Shown here in pieces: positions 26,238-36,120 of a stretch of 64,000 nt of DNA (its first letter is position 1; every line of letters begins with the position of its first letter). A program made the position numbers and the translations under genes. Source of the DNA: Chachezhania antarctica. Lineage in GTDB: Bacteria > Pseudomonadota > Alphaproteobacteria > Rhodobacterales > Rhodobacteraceae. Below the pieces are notes generated by a model that was given only the letters and a program-made list of their open reading frames with translations, was not told the origin of the DNA and ran no database searches. The DNA lies in contig NZ_QZEX01000003.1 in the NCBI RefSeq assembly GCF_003646465.1, positions 185,066 to 249,065 on the forward strand. Reading direction: 5' to 3'.

Positions 26238-28835
26238 ATGACGAAGACCGATATCATCAGCACCGACAAGGCGGACACACCGCGCGCGTTCCTGGTGATC
26301 CTGAAGCGGCACGCGCCGCTGATCGTGACGTGCCTGCTGTTCATCGCCGGGGCCTATGCGCTCTATCACCTGCTGGCGCCGCTCGACATGCGGGTGGTGA
26401 TGCAGCAGGTGCTGGCCACGCCGCCGCATCTTGTGGCCGGCGCCCTTGCGGCGACGGTGGCCAGCTATGCGGCGCTGATCTGCTATGACTGGTCGGCGCT
26501 GCGCTATATCGGGCGGACGGCGCCCCCGTCATCGGTCGTGCTTGGCGGGTTCCTGGGTTACGCACTTGGCAACACCATCGGTCTCAGCGCCGTGTCGGGC
26601 GGCGCGGTGCGTTACCGGATCTATTCGGCCCTCGGCCTCGACGCGTTCGAGGTGGCGGCGATTTCCACCTTCGCGGCCACGGCCTTCGGCGTCGGGTCCA
26701 CGCTGATCGGACTTGTGGCGCTGGTGCTGTTGCCGGGCGCGCTGTCGGATCTCTTGCCGTGGCCACCGGAAACCGTGCGCTGGGGGTCCATCGCGCTCTG
26801 CGCCGTCATGGCTGCAATCGGGGCCGCGATCGCCCTGCGTGGCGGCGCGCTGAAACTGGGGCGGTTCCGGCTGACCGCGCCATCGGGCGGCGACATGATC
26901 CGCCAGCTGGTCATCACCTTCGTCGATATCGTCATGGCCGCGATGGCCTTGTACCTGCTCTTGCCCGCGGGGTCGCTACCGTTCACAGAATTGCTGGCGG
27001 TCTTCGCCATTGCGACGCTGGCCGGCGTGGCCAGCCACGTGCCCGGCGGCATCGGCGTGTTCGAAAGCATCGTGATCGCCGCCATCCCCGCCACCGTCCC
27101 GGTGGAGGACGTGGTGACCGGGCTGCTTCTCTACCGTCTCATCTACTTCCTGCTGCCGTTCATGGTGGCGCTGCTGCTTCTGTCCCTGACCGAGGTCTGG
27201 AGCGCCGCCGGCGCCCGCCTGCCGCAGATACCCTCCCTGATGCCGGTCGTCCGGGCCGGGCGGTCGATGATCCCGGCCGCGACCGGCGCGCTGGCGCTGG
27301 CGGCGGGGCTGTTCATGATGTTCGCGGGGTTCCTGCCGCATCCGGCGGCGGCGGAGCTTGAGACGATCCTGCCGCTGTCCCTGCTGGCAGGCGGGCCGAT
27401 GGTGTCGTCGATCCTGGGCACTTTGCTGGCGGTTCTGGCCGTCCCGCTGCTGCACCGGTCGCAACTGGCGCTGTGGATTGTTCTGGGCGCGCTGGTGCTG
27501 GGCACTTTCCTTGCGATGACACGGACAGAAGATACCGCCCGCGTGTTGCTGCTGGCGGGCATGGCGCTGCTTCTTTGGCCCTGCCGTCGGGAGTTCTACC
27601 GCACCGCCCGGCTTAGCCGGAACGTCCTTTCCAGCCGCTGGTGGTTCGCCGCGCTGTCGATGCTGGCCGCGTTCGGGGTTACGGCGGTTCTGCTGCATGT
27701 GGGCGCCGTGCCGCCCGACGCGATGTGGTGGCAGATGGCGGGCGGCAGCCCGGCAGACAGCGCGTGGCGCACGACGCTTGCCGGCAGCGTGATCCTTGGG
27801 GCGGTGCTTCTCTATGTCGGGCTCCGCGTTGCCCGCGCCACGACAGAGGCGCCGGACACCGCCGCGCTGGCCCGCGCCGCCGCGATCATCGGCGAACATG
27901 GCGACGGCGCCGACATGATCATTCTGACCGGCGACAAGACCCTGATGTTCGGACCCGGTGGCCAGTCGGTGCTGGCCTACGGCGTCAAGGGCAAGTCATG
28001 GATCGCCATGGGCGCGCCCGTGGGCGTGGCCGAGGATGTTGCCGACCTAGCATGGGATTTCCGCGATGCCGCCCGCGCTGCCGGCTCCCGCCCGGTGTTC
28101 TACGAAGCGCCCGCCGCCTTTGCGCCGCAGGCCATCGACATGGGCCTGAAGCTTCACAAGATGGGAGAGGAGGCGGTCGTGCCCCTGGCCCGCTTCTCGC
28201 TCGACGGCCCCGACCGCAAGCGCCTGCGCACCACCTTCAACCGCGCGCGCCGCGACGGGCTGACGTTCGAGATCCTGGATGCGCCCTGTGCGGACCTGAT
28301 AGAAGCGCTGCGCCCGCTGTCCGACACGTGGCTGGCCGATCAGAGCGCGCGGGAAAAGTGTTTCTCGGTCGGCCGGTTCGATCCCGCGTGGCTTGCGCGG
28401 ACACGCATCGCCGTGGTGCGCCTGAACGGAGAGGTCTGCGCCTTCGCCAATATCATGGACACCGGACGCAGCGCCGCCATCGACCTGATGCGCCACGGCG
28501 CCCAGGTGCCCGCGGGCACGATGGAATACCTGTTCGTCGAGCTGCTGCTGGCCATGAAGGCCGAAGGCAAGACCCGCTTCAGCCTTGGCATGGTGCCCTT
28601 CGCGGGGCTTTCCGGGCGCAAGGGGGCGACGCTCTGGGCGCGGTTCGGCAACCTGATCTATGTCCGGGGCCAGCGGTTCTACAGCTTCGAAGGCCTGCGC
28701 CGGTTCAAGGCCAAGTTCGATCCGGAATGGCACCCGCGGTACTTCTGCTGCCGGACGTCGTTGCCGCCCGTGGGCCCCCTGTCGGAAGCCGCCCGGCTGA
28801 TCTCCGGCTCGGCGCGCGGGATCATCGGCAAGTAG
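26238..28835 (+). CDS. mprF: Bifunctional phosphatidylglycerol lysyltransferase/flippase (MprF)
   Basis: An 865-residue membrane protein. About 14 hydrophobic segments span residues 20-560 (flippase/LPG-synthase membrane domain; the HVPGGIGVFESIV motif near residue 275 is typical), followed by a cytoplasmic GNAT-like DUF2156 domain (about 560-860) with FGPGGQSVLAYGVKGKSWIA, then RTTFNRARRDGL and SGRKGATLWARFGNLIY. It transfers an aminoacyl group from aminoacyl-tRNA to phosphatidylglycerol and flips the product, reducing surface charge and sensitivity to cationic peptides. ATG at 26238 follows agaaggacgt. It converges with the isochorismate synthase gene, with 2 nt between stops. Confidence 0.92.
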   Translation: MTKTDIISTDKADTPRAFLVILKRHAPLIVTCLLFIAGAYALYHLLAPLDMRVVMQQVLATPPHLVAGALAATVASYAALICYDWSALRYIGRTAPPSSVVLGGFLGYALGNTIGLSAVSGGAVRYRIYSALGLDAFEVAAISTFAATAFGVGSTLIGLVALVLLPGALSDLLPWPPETVRWGSIALCAVMAAIGAAIALRGGALKLGRFRLTAPSGGDMIRQLVITFVDIVMAAMALYLLLPAGSLPFTELLAVFAIATLAGVASHVPGGIGVFESIVIAAIPATVPVEDVVTGLLLYRLIYFLLPFMVALLLLSLTEVWSAAGARLPQIPSLMPVVRAGRSMIPAATGALALAAGLFMMFAGFLPHPAAAELETILPLSLLAGGPMVSSILGTLLAVLAVPLLHRSQLALWIVLGALVLGTFLAMTRTEDTARVLLLAGMALLLWPCRREFYRTARLSRNVLSSRWWFAALSMLAAFGVTAVLLHVGAVPPDAMWWQMAGGSPADSAWRTTLAGSVILGAVLLYVGLRVARATTEAPDTAALARAAAIIGEHGDGADMIILTGDKTLMFGPGGQSVLAYGVKGKSWIAMGAPVGVAEDVADLAWDFRDAARAAGSRPVFYEAPAAFAPQAIDMGLKLHKMGEEAVVPLARFSLDGPDRKRLRTTFNRARRDGLTFEILDAPCADLIEALRPLSDTWLADQSAREKCFSVGRFDPAWLARTRIAVVRLNGEVCAFANIMDTGRSAAIDLMRHGAQVPAGTMEYLFVELLLAMKAEGKTRFSLGMVPFAGLSGRKGATLWARFGNLIYVRGQRFYSFEGLRRFKAKFDPEWHPRYFCCRTSLPPVGPLSEAARLISGSARGIIGK

Positions 28836-28837
28836 GC

Positions 28838-29989
28838 TCAGCCCGGGATGGCGCGCCCGATGATGCGGGCTTTCTCGACAGTTTCCTGCCATTCCGTTGC
28901 CGGATCGGAATCGCCCACGATCCCGCCGCCGATATGCAGGTATATCTCGGATCCCGACACACGGGCCGAGCGCAGGTTGACGTAAAGCTTCGTCAGCCCG
29001 TCCAGCGCCACGGGGCCGAAATAGCCGGCATAGCAGGTCCGGTCATAGCCTTCTTCGCGGGCCAGAAAGTCCAGCGCGGCCGTTTTCGGCATGCCGCAGA
29101 CGGCCGAGGTGGGGTGCAGCCGGTCCAGCAGCTGGCCCAGCGATTCCGCCGCGTTCCCGGCCAGCGGCGCTTCGAAATCGCTGCGAAGGTGCATCAGGTG
29201 CCCGGCCTCGACCGTGGCGGGATCGGTTTCCGACACGTCGGCGATCCCGGCCTCGGCAAAGGCGGTGCGGATGTATTCGGCGACAAGGCCCTGTTCCTCG
29301 ACGATCTTGTCGGACCAGGTGACGGTCTGCGGATCGGTTCCGGGGTCGGGCCACTGTGTCCCCGCCAGCGCCATCGTTTCCAGCTTCCGGGTGTCGGCTG
29401 ACAACAGCACCTCGGGCGTGGCGACCAGCCAGCAGCCGGTTTCCGGCGCGTGGAACAGCGCGATGCAGGCGGTGGGGTAGAGATCGGCCAGCTCTTCGGC
29501 CATGTCGATCAGATCGTGATCGGGGCCAAGGCTGCGCGTCTCGGCCCGGGAGACGACGATCTTGCGCGCCACGCCGGATCGGATCGCTGCAACCGCACGG
29601 GAGATGATCGTCTGGTAGCTGGCTTCATCGGTGCAGGCCGGTGCCGGACCTGTCGCCGCGATTTGGGCACGGGACGGTGCCTCCGCCGACAGGAACGCGC
29701 GCTGATCGTCCGTCACCGGGGTGCTGGACCATCCGGTGCCGGTGAAGCACTGCACCTCGTCAAGGATCAGAATGTCGGCCGGGATCATGTGCGCGCGGGC
29801 GCCGCTTTCGGCATGGAAGGGGCAGATCGCGAAACTCGGTCTGGTTGTGCCGAAGACGGGCGCCACTTCGCTGCCCGTCAGCGAGACCAGCGCCGAGAAC
29901 CCGGTGTCGCCATGCCCGCGCCACAGCGCGAAGGGCAGGCCGCGGTCTGCCGCCAGGGCTATCGTCTGGCGTTGGGTCCCTGTGATCAT
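28838..29989 (-). CDS. Isochorismate synthase (chorismate-binding family)
   Basis: A 383-residue chorismate-utilising enzyme, expected to convert chorismate to isochorismate. The C-terminal domain carries RKIVVSRAETRSL (about residue 143), LVATPEVLLS, the ALAGTQWP block, the HLRSDFEAPL region (about 265) and GYFGPVALDG, then HIGGGIVGDSDPATEWQETV. The length fits MenF/EntC/PchA-type enzymes. No genes for menaquinone, salicylate or catecholate siderophore synthesis lie nearby, so the pathway is unclear. A LysR-type box (30067-30081) lies about 80 bp before its ATG. Confidence 0.82.
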   Translation of the reverse strand: MITGTQRQTIALAADRGLPFALWRGHGDTGFSALVSLTGSEVAPVFGTTRPSFAICPFHAESGARAHMIPADILILDEVQCFTGTGWSSTPVTDDQRAFLSAEAPSRAQIAATGPAPACTDEASYQTIISRAVAAIRSGVARKIVVSRAETRSLGPDHDLIDMAEELADLYPTACIALFHAPETGCWLVATPEVLLSADTRKLETMALAGTQWPDPGTDPQTVTWSDKIVEEQGLVAEYIRTAFAEAGIADVSETDPATVEAGHLMHLRSDFEAPLAGNAAESLGQLLDRLHPTSAVCGMPKTAALDFLAREEGYDRTCYAGYFGPVALDGLTKLYVNLRSARVSGSEIYLHIGGGIVGDSDPATEWQETVEKARIIGRAIPG

Positions 29990-30066
29990 GGCGTGTCCTT
30001 CCCGGAATTTGGCCGGACTTTGGGCCGAAGGCAGGCCAGACGGTAGGTAAAACCGGGTCAGGTGGA

Positions 30067-30081
30067 ATAGCCTGACGCTAT
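30067..30081. promoter_or_regulatory. Candidate LysR box 1
   Basis: ATAGC-CTGAC-GCTAT, a perfect 5-bp inverted repeat with the T-N11-A spacing of LysR-type binding sites. It overlaps the stop codon of the LysR gene and lies upstream of the isochorismate synthase gene. A near-identical copy is at 31842-31856. Confidence 0.45.
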
Positions 30082-30992
30082 AATGCTTCGGATTCGTCGG
30101 GCAAACCGAAGTCTTCCAGCGCCGCGCACATGCATTGGTAGAACAGGTCGATGTCGGCCTCGCCTATCTTGTCCGCGCGACACTGGAACAGAAGCGGTTG
30201 CCGCGGGGAGCCGCGGATCGGCAGGACCTTCAGCCCGGGGTCGTGAATGCCGCGGGCGGTCAGCTCGTCTATCGGCGCGATGCCGAAACCCTCGCGGATA
30301 AGTTGCGGCGCGGTGTTGGCGAACCGGGTCTCGATGGCGATCTGCGGCTGGACCCTGGCGGCGGCGAACATCGCCGTCAGGTTGCCCAGGTGGGGAGAGC
30401 GGGGGTGGAGATACACCAGTGGCTCGCCCGCCAGATCCGACGTTGTGATGTCGTTGTTCCGGGCCAACGGATGATCTATCGGCACGACGCAGGTCATCGC
30501 AACCGACGACAGCCGGCGCGAGATGAAGGCGGCGTCCTCCATCGGCACGATGGTCATCGCGCAATCGCCTTCGCCCACCAGCAGGTAATCCCGCACCTGC
30601 TTTAGTGAGATGGTGTCGAGACGGAGCCGCGTCGTGGGCCGCTTGGCCGCGAAACGCGCCAGCACCCGCGGCCCCAGCGCATTGGCAACGGATTGCGTGG
30701 CGCCAAGGCGGAAGGTGACATGGCCGCCCTTCACCACCTCCATCACCGTCTCGGACAGATGCTCCAGCGCGGCGAGCGTCGGGTTCGACGCGTCGAACAC
30801 CTGCTGCCCGATCACCGTGGGGCGCAAGCCGCTGGCCGTGCGGATGAACAGCTTCACGCCCAGCACGTCCTCCAGCCGCCGCACGGTGTTGGATACCGAC
30901 GGCTGGGCGATGCTTAACGAATGCGCGGCGGCCGAGATCGAGCCGCGGCGGACGACTTCGCGAAAGACTTCTAGCTGGCGCAGGGAAAGCAT
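30078..30992 (-). CDS. LysR family transcriptional regulator
   Basis: A 304-residue regulator. The N-terminal winged HTH (about residues 1-60) reads LSLRQLEVFREVVRRGSISA, then AQPSVSNTVRRLEDVLGVKLF; the rest is the two-lobed periplasmic-binding-like effector domain with GEGDCAMTIVP and GFGIAPIDEL. The ATG at 30992 gives the standard start; a GTG at 31022 would add ten untypical residues. It is divergent from the shikimate-dehydrogenase-like gene (69 bp), so it probably controls that gene and the downstream importer operon. Confidence 0.87.
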   Translation of the reverse strand: MLSLRQLEVFREVVRRGSISAAAHSLSIAQPSVSNTVRRLEDVLGVKLFIRTASGLRPTVIGQQVFDASNPTLAALEHLSETVMEVVKGGHVTFRLGATQSVANALGPRVLARFAAKRPTTRLRLDTISLKQVRDYLLVGEGDCAMTIVPMEDAAFISRRLSSVAMTCVVPIDHPLARNNDITTSDLAGEPLVYLHPRSPHLGNLTAMFAAARVQPQIAIETRFANTAPQLIREGFGIAPIDELTARGIHDPGLKVLPIRGSPRQPLLFQCRADKIGEADIDLFYQCMCAALEDFGLPDESEAL

Positions 30993-31061
30993 GCGGGTGT
31001 CGCTTTTGAGACGGTTCCACACTATAGGGCGGGGCGGAGCCAGACAAAAGGAGTTGCCCGC

Positions 31062-31838
31062 ATGGGGTTAACGTCAGCCGGTGTGTTCGCGTTCATGATC
31101 GGGGATCCTGTGGCGCAGACGGTGATGCCCGGGGTGGTCAACACCCGTCTGGCCAACAGCGATGCGGTGATGGTTCCGGTGCATCTGCCACCCGTGGGGC
31201 TGGCCCGGTTCGTCGAATCCGTGCGCGACATGAAGAACTGCCGCGGCTTCGTGGCGACGGCGCCGCACAAGCTGCCGCTGGTTGGCATGGTGGACCGGGT
31301 GACGGACGCCGCCGAACTGTGCGGGGCGGTCAATATCGTCCTGCGCGGCGATGACGGCGTGCTGATCGGCGACAACATAGACGGGCCGGGATTCGTGACA
31401 GCGCTTGAGAGCAAGGGCTTTGTCGTGGCGGAACGGCGGGCGGTGATCTTCGGGTGCGGCGGGGCCGGGGCCTCGATCGCGTGGGCGCTGGCCGAGGGCG
31501 GGATCAAGGACCTGGCGCTGATCGATACGGACGACGCGAAGGTCGATACCATCCGCGCGCGGCTTGGCGGCCCGTGCCGGTCGGGCGCGCCGGGGGATAT
31601 CGCCGCCACCGATCTGGTGGTGAACGCGACTTCCATCGGCCTGGATGGCGTGTCGATGGTCGATCCGCTGGACGACCTGACGCCCGGCGCGCTGGTGGCC
31701 GACGTGGTGACGAAACCGCCGGTGACACCGTTCCTGGCCCGCGCACAGGCGCTGGGACACGAGATCCAGACCGGCGCCGCCATGGCGCGCGCGCAGGTCG
31801 CCATGGCGCTGGAACGGTTCGGCATCACCGGAGCGTGA
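31062..31838 (+). CDS. Shikimate dehydrogenase family protein (AroE-like)
   Basis: A 258-residue NAD(P)-dependent oxidoreductase. The substrate-binding Lys motif is ATAPHK (VTIPHK in AroE), the Asp motif is GDNIDGPGF (GYNTDG in AroE) and the cofactor loop is FGCGGAGASIAWAL (about residues 129-142). The catalytic Lys and Asp are kept but surrounding residues differ from biosynthetic AroE. Together with its place beside a LysR regulator and an importer, this suggests a catabolic quinate/shikimate-like or related substrate rather than aromatic biosynthesis. ATG at 31062 follows aaaaggag. Confidence 0.83.
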   Translation: MGLTSAGVFAFMIGDPVAQTVMPGVVNTRLANSDAVMVPVHLPPVGLARFVESVRDMKNCRGFVATAPHKLPLVGMVDRVTDAAELCGAVNIVLRGDDGVLIGDNIDGPGFVTALESKGFVVAERRAVIFGCGGAGASIAWALAEGGIKDLALIDTDDAKVDTIRARLGGPCRSGAPGDIAATDLVVNATSIGLDGVSMVDPLDDLTPGALVADVVTKPPVTPFLARAQALGHEIQTGAAMARAQVAMALERFGITGA

Positions 31839-31841
31839 GAC

Positions 31842-31856
31842 ATAGCCTGAAGCTAT
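31842..31856. promoter_or_regulatory. Candidate LysR box 2
   Basis: ATAGC-CTGAA-GCTAT, with C/G extending the arms to 6 bp. It starts 3 nt after the aroE-like stop and lies 172-186 bp before the importer receptor gene. It differs from box 1 at one central base and keeps the T-N11-A spacing, so both may bind the LysR protein encoded at 30078. Confidence 0.45.
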
Positions 31857-32027
31857 GACAGCACCGAGTTTCCGACGTGTACGCCGCCGGCAAATGGGGT
31901 AGGGTTCGGCTCCGAGATTACGCACCGCGCCTGAGCCGTTTGACGGTCGCACCGCGCGATGCGAAGGGAGAGAGTACCACCCGGACCGGGCGGCGCCCGG
32001 ACGGGGAACAATCGGGAGGAAAGAACG

Positions 32028-33059
32028 ATGTTCAACGCAATTTCGCGCCGCGGCCTGATGGCCGGCGCCAAAGGCATGGCGCTGGCCGCCGTGGCGACGC
32101 TGACGGCCGTGCCGGTCTTCGCGCAAGACAAGGTCACGCTGGGCGCGCTGCGCTTCACCAGCCATGGGGCCGGCTTCGTGGCGCTGGAAAAGGGCTACTT
32201 CGCCGAAGAAGGGCTGGACGTGGACCTGGAATTCTTCCAGTCGGCCCAGCCCATCGCCGTGGCGACCGCATCGGGCGACGTCGATTTCGGTGTGACCGGT
32301 GTCACCGGCGGCCTGATGAACCTTGCCGAAAAGGACGCGATCCGGATCGTGGGCGGCGTGCTGCATGAAAAGGCCGGCTATGACGGGATGATGATCCTTG
32401 CCTCGAACAAGGCCTATGATGCAGGCCTGACATCGGTCGACGACATCCCGGGCCATTCGGTGGCGATGACGCAGGTGGGCTCCACCTTCCATTACATGAC
32501 CCACCTGATCGCCGAGGACAAAGGCTGGAACATGGACGACATCCGCCTTGTGCCGTTGCAGAAAGTGGGATCGATGGTGGCGGCCCTGAAATCGGGCCAG
32601 GTCGACGTGATGATCATGGTGCCGCACATCGCCAAAGCGCTGGTGGAAGCCGGGGCCGCCAAGGAACTGGGCTGGTTGAACGAATCCGCGGAATACCAGA
32701 TCTCGACCATCATCACCTCGGTCGAGAACATCGAGGAAAACCGCGACATGGTGGAACGCTTCCTGCGGGCCTACGGCAAGGGGATCGCGGACATGAACCG
32801 CGTGATGCTCTCTGACGATGCCGACCCGGCCGAGAAGGAAGAGATCACCAAGATGATCCACAAGTACGTCTACGCGGATCGCCCCTACGAGAAGGCCGCG
32901 CCTTCGATCCAGGCGGGCGCGATGTTCCTGAACGACGGTGCCGCGGTCAACAAGACCGACATCGCCGAGCAGATGCAGTGGTTCACCGAAGAGGGCCTTG
33001 TCGACAGCGACCTGACGGTCGACCAGCTTGTCGATACGTCCTTCGTGCAAAGCTACTGA
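32028..33059 (+). CDS. ABC transporter substrate-binding protein, NitT/TauT type
   Basis: A 343-residue receptor of the nitrate/sulfonate/taurine/pyrimidine-precursor importer class. The N terminus SRRGLMAGAKGMALA resembles a twin-arginine signal, with cleavage near VPVFAQDK (residue about 34). The mature part begins VTLGALRFTSHGAGFVALEK, then GYFAEEGLDVDLEF, the usual start of this family. ATG at 32028 follows a strong gggagga. It is followed at 10 nt by the ATPase. The ligand is not known; members bind thiamine precursors, sulfonates, aromatic or cyclic compounds. Confidence 0.88.
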   Translation: MFNAISRRGLMAGAKGMALAAVATLTAVPVFAQDKVTLGALRFTSHGAGFVALEKGYFAEEGLDVDLEFFQSAQPIAVATASGDVDFGVTGVTGGLMNLAEKDAIRIVGGVLHEKAGYDGMMILASNKAYDAGLTSVDDIPGHSVAMTQVGSTFHYMTHLIAEDKGWNMDDIRLVPLQKVGSMVAALKSGQVDVMIMVPHIAKALVEAGAAKELGWLNESAEYQISTIITSVENIEENRDMVERFLRAYGKGIADMNRVMLSDDADPAEKEEITKMIHKYVYADRPYEKAAPSIQAGAMFLNDGAAVNKTDIAEQMQWFTEEGLVDSDLTVDQLVDTSFVQSY

Positions 33060-33069
33060 CGGGAAGACG

Positions 33070-33834
<765 letters not shown>

Positions 33835-33954
33835 ATTCATGGGGCAGGGCAGGGCCGCGCGCCTGACGGGCCCGCCCACCCACCCCGTCGGTGTCTGCTG
33901 CGCGGCCACCTCGCCCGCCATGCGCGCGGCCATTGATGACCGGAAGGACAGGAT

Positions 33955-34779
33955 ATGAGTGTGACCGACATCGACAGTGCCTCGACTGACAGCGACGTGC
34001 GCCCGGTGCCCTTCCGCGGCGGTGGCTTCAAGACCATCGACCGGAAGTTCGTGGGGCTGGGCGTCTTCATCGTGCTGTTCGCCTTCTGGGAATGGGGCTC
34101 TCGGTCCGGGTTCATTTCCTCGCTGGTGCTGCCGGCCCCGTCCGAGGCGCTGGAAGCCTTCATGGATCTCGCCCGGTCGGGCGATCTGCAGCTTCACCTT
34201 GCGGCGTCGCTGCAACGGCTGGTGCTGGGCTTTACCTGCGGCACGCTGCTGGGGCTGACCGTGGGCACGCTGATCGGGCTGAACTCGCTGGCGCGGGCCG
34301 GCATCTCGCCGCTGGTGTCGGCGATCTTCCCGATCCCCAAGATCGCGCTTTTGCCGCTGTTCATCATCTGGTTCGGGATCGGCGAAGGTTCCAAGGTGGC
34401 CACGATCCTGTTCGGATCTTTCTTCCCCACCGTCATTGCCACCTATTCCGGCATCGACGGCGTGGACCGCACGCTGATCCGCATGGGGCAGAGTTTCGGC
34501 CTGTCCCGCTGGCACATTATCCGCAAGATCGTGCTGCCGGCGACGCTTCCGTCGATCCTGTCGGGGATGCGGATTTCGGCCTCGATCTCGATCATTCTTC
34601 TCGTCGCGGCCGAGATGATCGGCGCCGAATACGGCATCGGCGCCTACGTGCTGCTGGCCGGTAACCTGATGGCCACCGACCAGCTGATCGCGGGTGTGGT
34701 GATGCTGTCGATCCTTGGGTTGATCGTGAACTTCCTGATCAGCCGCGCCGAGAAATATCTGCTGAGCTGGAGAAGCTGA
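33955..34779 (+). CDS. ABC transporter permease, NitT/TauT type
   Basis: A 274-residue inner-membrane permease with six hydrophobic segments. The cytoplasmic EAA loop is visible as GQSFGLSRWHIIRKIVLPAT (about residues 177-196), and SAIFPIPKIALLPLFIIWFG is characteristic of SsuC/TauC proteins. Start ATG at 33955 follows aaggacagg; 120 nt separate it from the ATPase gene. Its stop is directly followed by the oxidoreductase ATG, so the latter belongs to the operon. Confidence 0.91.
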   Translation: MSVTDIDSASTDSDVRPVPFRGGGFKTIDRKFVGLGVFIVLFAFWEWGSRSGFISSLVLPAPSEALEAFMDLARSGDLQLHLAASLQRLVLGFTCGTLLGLTVGTLIGLNSLARAGISPLVSAIFPIPKIALLPLFIIWFGIGEGSKVATILFGSFFPTVIATYSGIDGVDRTLIRMGQSFGLSRWHIIRKIVLPATLPSILSGMRISASISIILLVAAEMIGAEYGIGAYVLLAGNLMATDQLIAGVVMLSILGLIVNFLISRAEKYLLSWRS

Positions 34780-36036
34780 ATGACCGACTATGACGTGATT
34801 GTCGCCGGTGGTGGAGCTGCCGGCGTAGGCGCCGCTTTGGGTGCCGCCAAGGCGGGCGCCAGGGTGTGCCTTGTTGAAAAGTACGGGTTTCTGGGCGGCG
34901 CGGCCACCAATGCGCAGGTGCTGGCCTATTGCGGGTTCTTCCAGCGGGGCGAGGATCCGGTGCAGGTGATCCGCGGCGCGGGCGAGGAAGTGCTGGCCAC
35001 GCTCGACGGGATGGGCGTGGACCGGACAGCGTACCGGTCGCCCACCACGGGCAACTGGATCGTGTTGCTGGATCCCGAACGGCTGAAGCTGGGGCTGGAC
35101 CGGGTGCTGGCGGATCGCGGGATCGACGTGATGCTGCACACGCGGATTTCAGGCGCGGTGCGCGACGGCGACCGGATTTCCGAAGTCACGCTGGCCGGGA
35201 TGGACGGCGCGTTCCAGGCGCAGGCCGGGGCCTATGTGGATGCAACGGGAGACGCGAACCTGTCGCTGGTGGCGGGACAGGCGATGCAGGTGGGCGACGG
35301 CGAAGGGCGGCTTCAGGCCTCGACCGTGCCGATCCGGATCGGGGGCCTGCCCGCCGGGCTGCGCATCGATCGGCAGAAGATGCAGGCGGCGATTGCCGAG
35401 TTCAACCACCGCTCGGAACACAAGATCGACCGGCACGATGCCGGGATCTACACCAAGGTGACGGGGACGAACGATTTCTGGTGGCTGGTGATCGACCGGG
35501 CGATGCCGGACCTAACCTCGGCGTCCTTCACGAAAGCCGAACAGACGGGCCGCGAGATGGCGCATACTCTGGTCGAGGTGCTGCGCGACACGGTCGAAGG
35601 GTTCGAAGGCGCGTGGCTGGCCCAGACCGGCCCGCAGCTGGGTATCCGCGAAACGCGGCATCCGGCGGCGCGCTATGACGTGACCCATGACGATGTGCTG
35701 TCAGGCCGCCAGTCGGATCAGGGCGTGGCGCGGGCGGCGTGGCCGATCGAGCTGCACACCGAGGCCGGCAAGCCGATCTATGAATTCGTGGGCGGAGAGG
35801 GGTTCTTCCACGTACCTTTCGACGCGATCCGGGCCGAGGGGCTGGAGAACCTGTATTACGGCGGTCGGGTGATCGGGGCCGATCCCCACGCCTACGGGTC
35901 CATCCGTGTGATGGGCACGGCATTCGGCACGGGCGAGGCGGCAGGCGTGGCCGCGGCGCTCACGTCGGGGGCAGGGACCGCGCCGGAGGTTGAGGCGCTG
36001 CAAGGTGCATTGATCGGGGTTGGCGCGCTGGTGTGA
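34780..36036 (+). CDS. FAD-dependent oxidoreductase (PF12831-type)
   Basis: A 418-residue flavoprotein. The N-terminal Rossmann motif VIVAGGGAAGVGAALGAAKA (about residues 6-25) ends in an acidic LVEK strand; YVDATGDANLSLVAG (about 150-165) and a C-terminal YYGGRVIGADPHAYGSIRVM FAD-contact segment match the FAD_oxidored family. It starts on the base after the permease stop. Such genes accompany catabolic operons and oxidise imported organic acids, but the substrate here is unknown. A palindromic repeat pair follows the stop. Confidence 0.83.
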   Translation: MTDYDVIVAGGGAAGVGAALGAAKAGARVCLVEKYGFLGGAATNAQVLAYCGFFQRGEDPVQVIRGAGEEVLATLDGMGVDRTAYRSPTTGNWIVLLDPERLKLGLDRVLADRGIDVMLHTRISGAVRDGDRISEVTLAGMDGAFQAQAGAYVDATGDANLSLVAGQAMQVGDGEGRLQASTVPIRIGGLPAGLRIDRQKMQAAIAEFNHRSEHKIDRHDAGIYTKVTGTNDFWWLVIDRAMPDLTSASFTKAEQTGREMAHTLVEVLRDTVEGFEGAWLAQTGPQLGIRETRHPAARYDVTHDDVLSGRQSDQGVARAAWPIELHTEAGKPIYEFVGGEGFFHVPFDAIRAEGLENLYYGGRVIGADPHAYGSIRVMGTAFGTGEAAGVAAALTSGAGTAPEVEALQGALIGVGALV

Positions 36037-36044
36037 ACCGGGGC

Positions 36045-36107
36045 GGTGCGTGGGTACCACGCACCCTACGGATGCGGCTGGCGTAGGGTGTGTGCTTCGC
36101 ACGCACC
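36045..36107. repeat. Dispersed 9-3-9 palindromes, copies 2 and 3
   Basis: Two hairpins: GGTGCGTGG-GTA-CCACGCACC (36045-36065) and GGTGTGTGC-TTC-GCACGCACC (36087-36107), the second with a G-T pair. They fill the gap between two convergent genes and match copies at 23-43 and 63617-63637, including TAGGG/CCCTA flanks. Confidence 0.7.
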
Positions 36108-36120
36108 ATTGGCCCGACGC

